DNA of 64,000 nucleotides from Microbispora sp. H13382 (GCF_014161445.1 NZ_JABBXA010000026.1:54032-118031), one strand, 5' to 3'. Shown: positions 51,887-60,693, counted from the first letter of the stretch. Made by a program: numbers and translations. Notes: generated by a model from the letters alone, not told the origin.

Positions 51887-51893
51887 GCACCCC

Positions 51894-53156
51894 GTGACCG
51901 GCACCGAGCCGCGGCTCGCGGCGCACCGCGCGATCGAGGCGGTCTGGCGGATCGAGTCGGCCAGGCTCGTCGCGGGGCTGGCCCGCCTCGTCGACGACGT
52001 CGGCCTGGCCGAGGAACTCGCCCAGGACGCGCTGCTCATCGCGCTGGAGCAGTGGCCGGAGGCGGGCGTGCCGGACAACCCGGGCGCCTGGCTGATGGCC
52101 ACCGCCAAGCACCGCGCGATCGACCACCTGCGGCGGCGCGGCCGCTACGAGCGCAAGCTCCAGGAGATCGGCCGCGACATCGGCAGCAGGCCGGAGCCGG
52201 ACCCGGACGCCGACATGGACGACCACATCCGCGACGACATGCTGCGGCTCATCTTCACCGCCTGCCATCCCGCCCTGACCACCGAGGCCCGCGTCGCGCT
52301 GACGCTGCGCCTGCTCGGCGGCCTGACCACCGGGGAGATCGCCCGGGCCTTCCTCGCCACCGAGCCGGCGGTGGCCCAGCGGATCGTCCGCGCCAAGCGC
52401 ACCCTGGCCGCGAAAGAAGTCAGGTTCGAGATGCCGGCCCCGGACGAGCTGGCCGGACGGCTGGCGTCCGTGCTGGAAGTCGTCTACCTGATCTTCAACG
52501 AGGGCTATTCGGCCACGGCGGGCAACGACTGGACCCGTCCCGACCTCTGTCACGAGGCGCTGCGCCTGGGCCGTCTCCTGACGGGCCTGCTCCCCCGCGA
52601 ACCGGAGGTGCACGGCCTGGCCGCGCTGATGGAGCTGCAGGCCTCCCGCCTGCGCGCCCGCACCGGACCCGGCGGCGCCCCGGTCCTGCTCGCCGACCAG
52701 GACCGGCGGCTGTGGGACCGGCTGCTCATCCGCCGCGGGCTGGAGGCGCTGGAGCGGGCCGAGTCGCTCGGCGGCGTCTTCGGCCCCTACGCCCTGCAGG
52801 CGGCCATCGCCGCCTGTCACGCCCGCGCGGCCCACGCCGGCGACACCGACTGGGAGCGCGTCGCCGCCCTCTACCGGGTGCTCGCCCACGTCTCCCCCTC
52901 CCCCGTCGTGGAGCTGAACCGCGCCGTCGCGGTCGCGATGGCCGGCGACCCCGCGCGCGGGCTCGAGATCGCCGACGCCGTCGCGGCCGACAGGGCCCTG
53001 CGCGGCTACCCCCAGCTGCCCGCCGTACGCGGGGACCTGCTGGCCCGGCTGGGCCGTACGGAGGAGTCGCGGCGGGAGTTCGAACGGGCGGCGTCGCTGA
53101 CGGGCAACGAGCGGGAGCGGGCCCTGTTCCTCGGCCGCGCCGCGGGCGGCCGATAA
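51894..53156 (+). CDS. ECF42-group RNA polymerase sigma factor, module 3
   Basis: 420 residues from a GTG 7 bp after the DGPF stop. Sigma-2: EAVWRIESARLVAGLARLVD, LAQDALLIALEQWP, ATAKHRAIDHLRRR. Sigma-4: ARVALTLRLLGGLTTGEIARAF with VAQRIVRAKRTL, no duplication. C-terminal extension: YLIFNEGYSATAG, EPEVHGLAALMELQASRLRAR, VVELNRAVAVAMAGDP. The family relies on this TPR-like tail rather than an anti-sigma factor. It is more similar by eye to module 1 than to module 2. The methyltransferase gene follows after 56 bp. Confidence 0.92.
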   Translation: MTGTEPRLAAHRAIEAVWRIESARLVAGLARLVDDVGLAEELAQDALLIALEQWPEAGVPDNPGAWLMATAKHRAIDHLRRRGRYERKLQEIGRDIGSRPEPDPDADMDDHIRDDMLRLIFTACHPALTTEARVALTLRLLGGLTTGEIARAFLATEPAVAQRIVRAKRTLAAKEVRFEMPAPDELAGRLASVLEVVYLIFNEGYSATAGNDWTRPDLCHEALRLGRLLTGLLPREPEVHGLAALMELQASRLRARTGPGGAPVLLADQDRRLWDRLLIRRGLEALERAESLGGVFGPYALQAAIAACHARAAHAGDTDWERVAALYRVLAHVSPSPVVELNRAVAVAMAGDPARGLEIADAVAADRALRGYPQLPAVRGDLLARLGRTEESRREFERAASLTGNERERALFLGRAAGGR

Positions 53157-53212
53157 CCCCCGCCGGGCGGCGAGCACGCCGTACGGCCCGACGAGTCGAG
53201 GAGAAACCGGTC

Positions 53213-54001
53213 ATGTCGGTGACGCGGGAAGTGCGCGCCTACTACGAGCAGGACAGGGAGCACGGCAGGCTCCGCGCGGGGCGAGGCCGGCTGGAGCTGT
53301 GGCGGACACAGGACGTGTTGCGCCGGGCACTGCCGTCGCCGCCCGCCCGGGTGCTCGACGTCGGCGGCGGCACCGGCGTGCACGCCGAATGGCTGGTCGC
53401 GGACGGCTACGAGGTCGAGTTGCTCGACCCGATCCCGCTCCACGTCGAGCGGGCCGGGGCCCTGACCGGGGTGACGGCCCGGCTGGGCGACGCACGCGAC
53501 CTGCCCGCACCGGACGCGAGCATGGACGCGGTCCTGCTGCTGGGCCCGCTCTACCACCTGGCCGACCGCGCCGACCGGGTCACGGCCCTGACCGAGGCGC
53601 GCCGCGTGGTGCGCCCCGGAGGACTGGTGGCCGCCGCCACCATCAACCGCTACGCCGCCGTACACGACACGATCTACCTCGGGCACTACACGCAGGAGCC
53701 GGAGCGGCGCGCGGCGCACGAGGCCGTGACGGACGGCGTCATGCTGTCCCCCGGGCACGGTTTCTCCGCCTACTTCCACGAGCCCGACGAGGTTGCCGGG
53801 GAGTTCGCCGACGCCGGACTGCCCGAGGCCGAGCGGTACGGCCTGGAGGGCGCCTTCTGGCTGTACGGCGACGTCGACGACTGGCTCGACGACCCCGGAC
53901 GCCGCGCGCTCATGCTCGACGCCCAGCGCGCCCTGGAACGCGTGCCGTCCCTCCTCGGCGTCAGCGGCCACCTGCTCACCCTCGCGCGCCGCCCCGCGTA
54001 G
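53213..54001 (+). CDS. class I SAM-dependent methyltransferase
   Basis: 262 residues. AdoMet-binding motif I: VLDVGGGTGVHAEWLVADGYEVELLD. Motif II/III: ASMDAVLLLGPLYHLADRADRV, then ARRVVRPGGLVAAATINRYA. HFHEP- and LEGAFW-type sequences in the C-terminal half are common in small-molecule methyltransferases of actinomycetes. The substrate is unknown. A strong ribosome site (GAGGAGAAA) precedes the ATG. As last gene of the ECF42 module 3 operon, it is a probable target of that sigma factor. It converges with the XRE-cupin gene 5 bp downstream. Confidence 0.85.
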   Translation: MSVTREVRAYYEQDREHGRLRAGRGRLELWRTQDVLRRALPSPPARVLDVGGGTGVHAEWLVADGYEVELLDPIPLHVERAGALTGVTARLGDARDLPAPDASMDAVLLLGPLYHLADRADRVTALTEARRVVRPGGLVAAATINRYAAVHDTIYLGHYTQEPERRAAHEAVTDGVMLSPGHGFSAYFHEPDEVAGEFADAGLPEAERYGLEGAFWLYGDVDDWLDDPGRRALMLDAQRALERVPSLLGVSGHLLTLARRPA

Positions 54002-54006
54002 ACCCC

Positions 54007-54606
54007 CTACAGCGCAGGCTCCTGCTTGGCCTTCGGGCGGGCACGCAGGTGGGCGCGCTCACCCTGCTGCCCGAACAGGCTGAGGAACTCCACCGCCTGC
54101 GCGTCGGCGGCCCCGAACCAGTGCGGCAGCCGGGTGTCGAACTCGGCCGCCTCACCCGGGGAGAGCACCAGATCCTGCTCGCCGAGGACCATCCGCAGCC
54201 GCCCGTTGAGCACATAAAGCCACTCGTAGCCCTCGTGGGTCTTCGGCTCCGGCTTCCTCCTGCCGCTGCCCGCCGGAATCACCAGCTTGTACGCCTGGAT
54301 CCCCCCGGCCCTGCGGCTCAGGGGCAGCATGGTCATGCCGTTGCGTACGACCGGGCGCAGATGCACGCGGGGATCCCCGGTCGGCGGGGCGTCGACGAGC
54401 TCGTCCAGCGTGACACCGTGCGCCCGGGCCAGGGGCAGCAGCAGTTCGAGGGTCGGCCGGCGCGCGCCCGACTCCAGGCGCGACAGCGTGCTCACCGAGA
54501 TGCCGGTCGCCGCCGACAGGTCGGCCAGGGTCGTCTCGCGCTGCCGGCGCAGCGCGCGCAGCCGCGGCCCGACCGCGACGAGCGCGTGTTCGAGGTCGTC
54601 GTCCAC
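54007..54606 (-). CDS. XRE-family regulator with cupin domain
   Basis: 199 residues. Helix-turn-helix at residues 8-65 (LRALRRQRETTLADLSAATGISVSTLSRLESGARRP), then a cupin_2 domain (KTHEGYEWLYVLNGRLRMVLGEQDLVLSPGEAAEFDTRLPHWFGA). It resembles PuuR/ClgR-like small-molecule-responsive repressors. GTG 54606 is preferred; an ATG 11 codons upstream exists. It is divergent from the antiporter operon (start 54722), and the 115-bp gap may hold a shared operator, though no clear dyad was seen. Confidence 0.85.
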   Translation of the reverse strand: MDDDLEHALVAVGPRLRALRRQRETTLADLSAATGISVSTLSRLESGARRPTLELLLPLARAHGVTLDELVDAPPTGDPRVHLRPVVRNGMTMLPLSRRAGGIQAYKLVIPAGSGRRKPEPKTHEGYEWLYVLNGRLRMVLGEQDLVLSPGEAAEFDTRLPHWFGAADAQAVEFLSLFGQQGERAHLRARPKAKQEPAL

Positions 54607-54721
54607 CCCGACAGCTTGCCATACCTCCAGCGACGCCAACGAAGAGCCGGAAATGAGACGTCAGCCCATCATTGGTAGGTTCCTGGGCAGACACTGACCT
54701 ATTGAACGGAGGAGCAGCGCC

Positions 54722-55204
54722 GTGGATGTCGAGCAGACGGTGTTGCCGGGGATCGGGTTGCGGCACGAGTTCACCACCCGCTCGGGACGGCGAATAGGAG
54801 TCGTCTCCCACCGCACCGGGCGACGCGACCTGGTGATCTACGACCCCGACGATCCCGACAGGGCCTGTGAGACGGTGAAACTCAACGACGAGGAGGCCGA
54901 CGCGCTCGTCGAACTGCTCGGCGCCCCCCGCATCGTCCAGCGGCTCAACGCACTGCACCGCGAGGTCGAGGGGCTGGTCAGCGTCCAGCTGCCGATCTCG
55001 CCGGGCACCCCCTACGCCGGCCGCCCCATGGGTGAGGCCCAGGTGCGCACCCGCACCGGAGCCTCCATCGTGGCCGTGGTCCGCGCCGGACGCGTCTTCG
55101 CCAGCCCCGCTCCCGACTTCGTCCTCGCCACGGACGACGTCGTGGTCGTGGTGGGCAGCGAGGACAGCACCGCCGCCGTCGCCGACATCTTCGCCAGCGG
55201 CTGA
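54722..55204 (+). CDS. cation:proton antiporter regulatory subunit (TrkA_C, KhtT-like)
   Basis: 160 residues. The N-terminal part (TVLPGIGLRHEFTTRSGRRIGVVSH) is followed by a TrkA_C domain at about 80-158 (VEGLVSVQLPISPGTPYAGR, RTRTGASIVAVVRAGRVFASP, DDVVVVVGSEDS). In Bacillus, KhtT binds c-di-AMP and gates KhtU; the same is likely here. GTG start. It is followed after 9 bp by the antiporter gene, so it is the regulatory partner of a two-gene K+(Na+)/H+ antiporter. Confidence 0.88.
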   Translation: MDVEQTVLPGIGLRHEFTTRSGRRIGVVSHRTGRRDLVIYDPDDPDRACETVKLNDEEADALVELLGAPRIVQRLNALHREVEGLVSVQLPISPGTPYAGRPMGEAQVRTRTGASIVAVVRAGRVFASPAPDFVLATDDVVVVVGSEDSTAAVADIFASG

Positions 55205-55213
55205 GGGCAGCGC

Positions 55214-56374
55214 GTGCACAATACCGCGATACTGTTCCTGGAATTCGGCGCCGTCGTCCTCGGACTCGGCATCCTCGGGGCACTGGCGCTGCGCGTCGGC
55301 ATCTCCCCGATCCCCCTCTACCTCATCGCGGGCCTGGCCTTCGGTACCGGTGGCATCCTCCCGCTGGCAACCAGCGAGGAGTTCATCGCCACCGGCGCCG
55401 AATTAGGTGTCATCCTGCTGCTGCTCACCCTCGGCCTGGAATACAACGCCGACGAACTGGTGACCAGCCTCAAGGGCAACGCCCGCGCCGGCCTGGTAGA
55501 CCTCGTGCTCAACGCCGCCCCAGGCGCGATCCTGGCGCTGCTGCTCGGCTGGGGCCCGGTCGCCGCGGTCGCCATGGCCGGCGTCACCTACGCCACCTCC
55601 TCCGGCATCACCGCCAAGGTCCTGTCCGACCTGGGCTGGATCGGTAACCGTGAGACCCCCGTGGTGCTGTCGCTGCTGGTCTTCGAGGACCTCACGATGG
55701 CGGTCTACCTGCCGGTCCTGACCGCCATGCTGGCGGGCCTGAGCGCCGTCGCCGGGGCGATCACCGTGGCCATCGCGCTCGCCGCGGTGAGCGTGGTGCT
55801 GCTGGTCGCGCTCCGCTTCGGCCGCTACATCGAGGCGTTCGTCGCCAGCCCCAACTCCGAAGTGCTCATGCTCAAGGTGGTCGGGCTGGCGCTGCTGGTG
55901 GCGGGACTGGCCCAGCAGCTGCAGGTGTCGGCCGCGGTCGGCGCGTTCCTCGTCGGCATCGCCCTGTCGGGCGAACTGGCCGAAGACGCCCAGGCGCTGC
56001 TCGCGCCGCTGCGCGACCTGTTCGCCGCGGTCTTCTTCGTCTTCTTCGGCCTGCAGACCGACCCCACCAAGATCCTGCCCGCCGCGGGCCTGGCCGCCGG
56101 TCTCGCCGTGGTGACAATGATCACCAAGCTGCTGACCGGCGGGTACGCCGCCCGCCGCGCCGGCATCGCCCGCGCCGGACGGGTCCGGGCCGGCATCGCG
56201 CTCATCCCCCGCGGAGAGTTCAACATCGTCATCGCGGGGCTGGCGGTGGCCGCCGGCGCCCACCCCGACCTCGGCGCCCTCGCCGCCGCGTACGTCCTGA
56301 TCCTGGCGGCCTTCGGCCCCCTGGCGGCGCGCCTGGTCCAGCCGATCCTCACCCGGATAGCCGCCCGCGCCTGA
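55214..56374 (+). CDS. CPA2-family cation:proton antiporter (KhtU-like)
   Basis: 386 residues with about 12 membrane helices. Typical features are LGVILLLLTLGLEYNADEL in helix 3, GVTYATSSGITAKVL in the substrate core, LLVFEDLTMAVYLPVL with the ion-binding Asp, AAVGAFLVGIALSGELAE, FFVFFGLQTDP, and IPRGEFNIVIAGLA near the end. It probably exports K+ or Na+ in exchange for protons at the cytoplasmic membrane, gated by the TrkA_C subunit encoded just upstream. A 13-bp-stem terminator follows the stop codon. Confidence 0.92.
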   Translation: MHNTAILFLEFGAVVLGLGILGALALRVGISPIPLYLIAGLAFGTGGILPLATSEEFIATGAELGVILLLLTLGLEYNADELVTSLKGNARAGLVDLVLNAAPGAILALLLGWGPVAAVAMAGVTYATSSGITAKVLSDLGWIGNRETPVVLSLLVFEDLTMAVYLPVLTAMLAGLSAVAGAITVAIALAAVSVVLLVALRFGRYIEAFVASPNSEVLMLKVVGLALLVAGLAQQLQVSAAVGAFLVGIALSGELAEDAQALLAPLRDLFAAVFFVFFGLQTDPTKILPAAGLAAGLAVVTMITKLLTGGYAARRAGIARAGRVRAGIALIPRGEFNIVIAGLAVAAGAHPDLGALAAAYVLILAAFGPLAARLVQPILTRIAARA

Positions 56375-56390
56375 CGACCGTCACCCCCCG

Positions 56391-56429
56391 ACACCGGCCT
56401 GCCCCCGCACCGCGGCGGCAGGCCGGTGT
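56391..56429. terminator. bidirectional hairpin terminator
   Basis: Perfect 13-bp stem, ACACCGGCCTGCC (56391-56403) with GGCAGGCCGGTGT (56417-56429), 13-nt loop. It lies between the convergent antiporter (+) and ECF41 sigma (-) genes and can serve both. Confidence 0.8.
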
Positions 56430-56463
56430 GCTGTCAGGGCATGCGCGTTCGCTCTCGCCGGGC

Positions 56464-57402
56464 TCAGCGGGTCACGGCGGTCTCCCGCTCCACACGCGAC
56501 AACTTCTCGGGATTGCGTACGTGGTAGGCGCCGGCGACGTAGCCGTTCTCCACGCGTACCGCCACCACACCGTCGATCTCCCCGTCGACGCGCACGAGCA
56601 GCCCGCGGCCACCGTTGATCTGCACCAGTTCGACCGACCTTTCCGCGTCGCGTCTCCACCAACCCGCGGCCAGCAGGCGAGCCACGTTGCCGATCCCCAC
56701 GACGGGCCGCAGCAGGGCGTGCCTGACTCCGCCGCCGTCACTCAGGGCGACGACGTCCGGCGCGAGGACGTCGAGCAGGCTCTGCAACGCGCCGGTCTCG
56801 ACCGCTCGCTGGAAGGCCTGAAGCGCGGCTCGGGTCTCGGCGGCGGAGGCGGTGCCGCGTGGCCGGCGGGCGGCCACGTGCGCCCGCGCCCGGTAGGCGA
56901 TCTGGCGTACCGCGGCAGGGCTCTTGCCGACGGCTTCGGCGATCTCGTCATAATCCAGGTCGAACACCTCGCGCAGCACGAAGACCGCCCGCTCGGTCGG
57001 CCGCAGCGTCTCCAGCACCAGCAGCATCGCCATCGAGACGCTCTCGGCCAGCTCGACGTCCTCGGCCACATCAGGCGCGGTCAGCAACGGCTCGGGCAGC
57101 CACGGACCGACGTAGGACTCCCTGCGCCGGCCGAGCGCACGTAGCCGGTCCAGCGCCTGCCGGGTGACGATCCGCACCAGGTAGGCCCGCTCCTCCCGCA
57201 CGGCGCCAAGGTCGACATCCACCCATCGCAGCCAGGTCTCCTGCAGGACGTCCTCGGCGTCGGCGGCCGAGCCGAGCATCTCGTAGGCCACGGTGAACAG
57301 CAGGTTGCGATGGGTGACGAACGCCTCGGTCGCGCGGTCCACGGAGCCGACCCGGCCGGCACGATCGAGCGGCCCGGCCGGGCCCGCACTTCGTTCGCTC
57401 AT
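56464..57402 (-). CDS. ECF41-group sigma factor (SigJ-like, SnoaL-type C-terminal domain)
   Basis: 312 residues. Sigma-2 (FVTHRNLLFTVAYEMLGSAADAEDVLQETWLRW) and sigma-4 (TERAVFVLREVFDLDYDEIAEAVGKSPAAVRQI) are joined by a linker with the diagnostic WLPEPL. The C-terminal SnoaL-like domain (about 100 residues) holds DGGGVRHAL and ends with NPEKL. WLPEPL, DGGGR and NPDKL are the named marks of ECF41. The C-terminal domain regulates activity in place of an anti-sigma factor. ATG 57402 has GGGAG upstream. It is divergent from an NmrA-like gene with an ECF41 promoter. Confidence 0.93.
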   Translation of the reverse strand: MSERSAGPAGPLDRAGRVGSVDRATEAFVTHRNLLFTVAYEMLGSAADAEDVLQETWLRWVDVDLGAVREERAYLVRIVTRQALDRLRALGRRRESYVGPWLPEPLLTAPDVAEDVELAESVSMAMLLVLETLRPTERAVFVLREVFDLDYDEIAEAVGKSPAAVRQIAYRARAHVAARRPRGTASAAETRAALQAFQRAVETGALQSLLDVLAPDVVALSDGGGVRHALLRPVVGIGNVARLLAAGWWRRDAERSVELVQINGGRGLLVRVDGEIDGVVAVRVENGYVAGAYHVRNPEKLSRVERETAVTR

Positions 57403-57483
57403 GCCCGGCTCCCACCTGTTCGTTCTCAACGCTGCCACACGCACAGGACGCCGGTCCCCACCGCTCCGTAACACCCACGGCGG

Positions 57484-57534
57484 GTGACCCATGTCACATG
57501 CCCGCGCTGTCACAGGGATCGGGTCGCCGGCGTC
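57484..57534 (+). promoter_or_regulatory. ECF41-type promoter with conserved upstream block
   Basis: TGTCACA (57508-57514), 16-bp spacer, CGTC (57531-57534), 52 bp before the NmrA-like gene. This is the ECF41 consensus as I recall it. A block GTGACCCATGTCACATGC (57484-57501), with an inner dyad GTGAC-N4-GTCAC, precedes it by 24 bp start to start and recurs at 62548-62565. Confidence 0.78.
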
Positions 57535-57585
57535 TCGTGGTCGTCAGAACGCCGCGCGTACAGCGCTTGAGAAAGGCAGAACGAC

Positions 57586-58344
57586 ATGAGCGTCACCACG
57601 TTCGCGGTAGCGGGAGCGACCGGGCGGCTGGGCCGCCACGTCGTCGACGTCCTGACCGAGCGGGGGCACCGGGTCGTGCCGATGTCCCGCGCCACCGGCG
57701 TCGACATCATCACCGGTGAGGGCCTCGCCGAGGCCCTCACCGGGGTCGAGGTCATCATCGACGTCGCCTCGTGGCACTCCTCCGACCAGGAGGCGGCGAC
57801 GGAGTTCTTCCGCACGTCGGCCCGCAACCTGCACGAGGCCAGCCAGAAGTCGGGCGTCGCCCGGATCGCCGTGGCGTCCATCATCGGCGCCGACAAGGCC
57901 ACCGCCGGTTTCCTCGCCGCCAAGAAGGTGCACGAGGAGCTCCTCCTGTCCGGCCCGCTCCCGGTCCGCATCCTGCGGCCCGCGCAGTTCCACGAGTTCG
58001 TCGGTCAGCTCCTCGAGTGGCGGCAGGGCGACGTCGCCTACATCCCGGCCCTGCCCACCCAGCTCGTGGCCTGCCGCACCGTGGCCGAGGAACTGGCCGA
58101 CCTTGCCCTCGCCCCCGGCGCGCCCGCCCCGGGAACACCGATCCCCGAGATCGCCGGTCCCCGCACGGAGACCATGGCGGAGGCGGCCCGGCTTCTCGGC
58201 GCCCGGCGAGGCGTCAAGGTCGTCGGCGTCGACGGGTCCGGCATGCCCGATGCCGAGATCGCCGCCGACGGCGCCTTCCTGCCCGGCCCGCACGCCAAGC
58301 TCGCCGGACCCGCCTTCCAGGAGTGGCTCGGCACCAAACCCTGA
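57586..58344 (+). CDS. NmrA/SDR-type NAD(P)-binding reductase or epimerase
   Basis: 252 residues. N-terminal Rossmann motif FAVAGATGRLGRHVVDVL (GxxGxxG), then VEVIIDVAS, GVARIAVASIIGAD and FLAAKKVHEELLLSGPLPVRILRPAQFHEF, typical of the atypical SDR/NmrA group, which often lacks the YxxxK catalytic pair. ECF41 sigma factors typically control a neighbouring oxidoreductase, epimerase or carboxymuconolactone decarboxylase gene; this fits. An ECF41 promoter lies 52 bp upstream. The substrate is unknown. Confidence 0.88.
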   Translation: MSVTTFAVAGATGRLGRHVVDVLTERGHRVVPMSRATGVDIITGEGLAEALTGVEVIIDVASWHSSDQEAATEFFRTSARNLHEASQKSGVARIAVASIIGADKATAGFLAAKKVHEELLLSGPLPVRILRPAQFHEFVGQLLEWRQGDVAYIPALPTQLVACRTVAEELADLALAPGAPAPGTPIPEIAGPRTETMAEAARLLGARRGVKVVGVDGSGMPDAEIAADGAFLPGPHAKLAGPAFQEWLGTKP

Positions 58345-58394
58345 GCCCGGCCGTACGGCACGGCCTTGCCCGTGTTTTCGGGTGTCCTCCTGGC

Positions 58395-59204
58395 CTACAC
58401 GGGGTCGTGTGCCAGCCTCGGCCGGCGCGCCGGTCCCCCGCGGCGATCACGGCGATCGGGGCGCCAGGTCGTGACCAGGGCGGCGGCGAGGAGCAGCTCG
58501 GCGATGTCGCCGCCGTAATACATGATCTCCGCCCCGCCCCGCAGCTCGGCCACGGGGGCCCGCACGCCCACCCGGAAGCCGGCGTACATCAGCTGCGCGA
58601 CGACCGCGTGCACGGCGATGGCACAACCGAGGTAGACCAGGCGGGCACGGACGCCCGGCCTGGCGGGCGCGGGATCGGGACCGGCGATGACATGGGCGAA
58701 CAGGCAGCCCGACAGCAGGAAGTGGGCGTGCAGCAGCCAGTGCCCCGCCGCGTGCGCCGCGGCGGCGTCGTAGAGCGGCGTGAAGTAGAGCGCCACGATG
58801 CTGCCGGTGGACAGCAGCAGGGCGGTCGCCGGATGGGCCGCCAGCCGGCCGGGACGGCTGTGCACGACGGCGGTCAGCCGCCGCGCCCCGGCGACGGGCA
58901 GGGTCCGCAGCAGCAGGGTGACGGGGGCGCCCAGCACCAGGCCGATCGGGGCGTACATCCCGATCAGCATGTGCTGCACCATGTGACCGCGGAAGTCGGC
59001 GTGGGCGAGGGACGCGACGGGCGGCAGGAGCGCCGCCGCCACCAGGACGAGCCCGGCGGCGAAGCTCGCCGTACGCCACCCTCTCCAGCCCAGGACCGGG
59101 TTGCGGCGGCGCGCCCGCCGGGCCAGGTGAAGGTACACGAGCAGGACGAGGACCGGCGCGAGCACGCCGGACACCCCCGCGAAGTGGGCGCCGTGGTCGT
59201 TCAC
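58395..59204 (-). CDS. CtaG-type cytochrome c oxidase assembly membrane protein
   Basis: 269 residues with about seven membrane helices. The caa3-CtaG family marks are visible: FRGHMVQHMLIGMYAPIGLVLGAP, IVALYFTPLYDAA, HWLLHAHFLLSGCLFAHVIAGPDP and YYGGDIAELLLAAALVTTW. Paired histidines (GHMVQH, HWLLHAH) suggest copper handling for the CuB site of cytochrome oxidase. The GTG start overlaps the DUF2243 stop by 4 bp. DUF2243-CtaG is a recurrent pair. Confidence 0.87.
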   Translation of the reverse strand: MNDHGAHFAGVSGVLAPVLVLLVYLHLARRARRRNPVLGWRGWRTASFAAGLVLVAAALLPPVASLAHADFRGHMVQHMLIGMYAPIGLVLGAPVTLLLRTLPVAGARRLTAVVHSRPGRLAAHPATALLLSTGSIVALYFTPLYDAAAAHAAGHWLLHAHFLLSGCLFAHVIAGPDPAPARPGVRARLVYLGCAIAVHAVVAQLMYAGFRVGVRAPVAELRGGAEIMYYGGDIAELLLAAALVTTWRPDRRDRRGGPARRPRLAHDPV

Positions 59205-59740
59205 GCGAAAGCCCCGGCGGGGTCGAAGGACCGCCCGCTACGCGCGAGCAGGTAACCCCCGGCGAGCAGCAGCGCGCCCAGGACGAGGAAGCCGAGGTCC
59301 CACCACAACTGGTCGGGGCCGCCGCGGACGTGATGGATGCCCAGGATGTGGTGGTCCAGGACGCCCTCGACGAGGTTGAAGACGCCCCAGCCGACCAGGA
59401 CCCACCCCCACAGCACCCGCGAGGTCCACACCCGGCGCCGCTCGCGGGTGACGCGGGAGTACAGGATCGCGAGGCCGATGAGCACCGCGAGCCAGCACAC
59501 GGTGTGGAACAGGCCGTCCCACACCGTGTTCATCTCCAGCCCCGAAACCGTGCGGGGGTCGTAGTACCGCACCCCGATGCGGTCGCTGTCGGTGCTGCTC
59601 AGCATGTGGTGCCACTGCAGGAGCTGGTGCAGCAGGATCCCGTCGACGAACCCGCCCAGCCCCACCCCGAGCACGATGCCCGGCAGGCGCAGACTGGCCG
59701 GCGCCGGACCGGTCCCGGCCTCGCCCGCGGTGGTCGCCAT
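59201..59740 (-). CDS. DUF2243 membrane protein
   Basis: 179 residues, four helices. PGIVLGVGLGGFVDGILLHQLLQWHHMLS, NTVWDGLFHTVCWLAVLIGLAIL, WGWVLVGWGVFNLVEGVLDHHILGIHHV and WWDLGFLVLGALLLAGGYLLA are all diagnostic of DUF2243. Histidine-rich faces (HQLLQWHH, DHHILGIHHV) suggest metal or haem binding. The ATG at 59740 is preferred over a start 26 codons upstream, since the extension is polar. It is translationally coupled to the CtaG-like gene and probably works with it. Confidence 0.88.
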   Translation of the reverse strand: MATTAGEAGTGPAPASLRLPGIVLGVGLGGFVDGILLHQLLQWHHMLSSTDSDRIGVRYYDPRTVSGLEMNTVWDGLFHTVCWLAVLIGLAILYSRVTRERRRVWTSRVLWGWVLVGWGVFNLVEGVLDHHILGIHHVRGGPDQLWWDLGFLVLGALLLAGGYLLARSGRSFDPAGAFA

Positions 59741-59871
59741 CGCCCTGCCCCCGTCCCCCGGCCGCCGCTGTGCGGATCTCCGCCTGGGCAGGTTCCCCGG
59801 ACCGGGGGGCGTAGTCACGCAGGCACGCGCGGATCCTCCGCCCGGCCTACCGACTCTTTAGACGGCGCCTC

Positions 59872-60651
59872 TTAGGCAGGGCCTCGTCCGGCGGTGCGGG
59901 CGGTGACGAACGCCCCGACGCCGTCGAGCACGCGCTGCAGGCCGAACTCGAACGCCTGGTCCGGGTCGTAGGCCGCGTTGTAGGCCTCGCCCGCCGCCGC
60001 GCCCACCCGGGCCGCCAGCGGATGACGCCGGGGATCGAACGCCTTGGCCAGATAGGGCGCGTGGGCGTACCACCACTGCTCGTCGGTGACGCCCGTCTCC
60101 CCCGGCGCCTGCGCCGCCTCCACCGCGCCCCGCGCCGCGCCGCTCACGTAACCGTTGAGCAGCGTGACCACCGAGTCCATCTCGAGGTCGTCCAGGCCGA
60201 TGCCGTCGACCGCCCGCAACTCGTAGTCGTACTTGGCGATGAGGTTGGGGCCGAGCGGGGGCCGGCTCGTCGTCGACACCTGCAGCATCCACGGATGCCG
60301 CCGGTAGAGCGCCAGGTTTTCCCGGGCGATCAGCTCCAGCCTGCCCCGCCAGCCGCCCGCCACCTCCGCGGGTGCGGGCAGCTCGCCGTACGCCGTGTCG
60401 ACCATGACGTCGATCAGCTCGGCCTTACCCGGGACGTAGGTGTACAGGGACATCGTCCCCACACCGAGCTGCTCGGCGACCCTCCGCATGGACAGCGCGG
60501 CCAGGCCCTCGGCGTCGGCCACCGAAATCGCCGCGCGCACGATCCGGTCGACACTGAGATCCGGTTTGCCCTTGCGTCCGGTCCGCTCACCCGTGCGCCA
60601 CAGCAGGGCCAGACTCCGCGCCGGGTCTCCCTGCGAGCTGTACTCCGTCAT
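59872..60651 (-). CDS. TetR-family regulator (TetR_C_1 type)
   Basis: 259 residues. The helix-turn-helix reads LSVDRIVRAAISVADAEGLAALSMRRVAEQLGVGTMSLYTYVPGKAEL, the TetR(class) type common with exporter genes. The C-terminal domain (WRGRLELIARENLALYRRHPWMLQV, LLNGYVSGAARG) binds hydrophobic ligands. It is divergent from a drrAB-like ABC exporter operon, with a 13-bp palindrome in between. The usual arrangement is repression of the exporter until the drug binds. Confidence 0.9.
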   Translation of the reverse strand: MTEYSSQGDPARSLALLWRTGERTGRKGKPDLSVDRIVRAAISVADAEGLAALSMRRVAEQLGVGTMSLYTYVPGKAELIDVMVDTAYGELPAPAEVAGGWRGRLELIARENLALYRRHPWMLQVSTTSRPPLGPNLIAKYDYELRAVDGIGLDDLEMDSVVTLLNGYVSGAARGAVEAAQAPGETGVTDEQWWYAHAPYLAKAFDPRRHPLAARVGAAAGEAYNAAYDPDQAFEFGLQRVLDGVGAFVTARTAGRGPA

Positions 60652-60693
60652 CGCCTGCGAATTCTATGCGCACCCTGGTTCCGTATGCTGTAC

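Noticed and set aside
23010..53156. The three ECF42 modules as recent duplications of one another
   Set aside because: The proteins share motifs but differ throughout, gene order and cargo differ, and one is on the opposite strand; they are old paralogues or independently acquired.
57492..57498. First TGTCACA in front of the NmrA-like gene as a second ECF41 promoter
   Set aside because: No CGTC lies at the right distance (15-17 bp) downstream; it is better explained as part of the upstream block.
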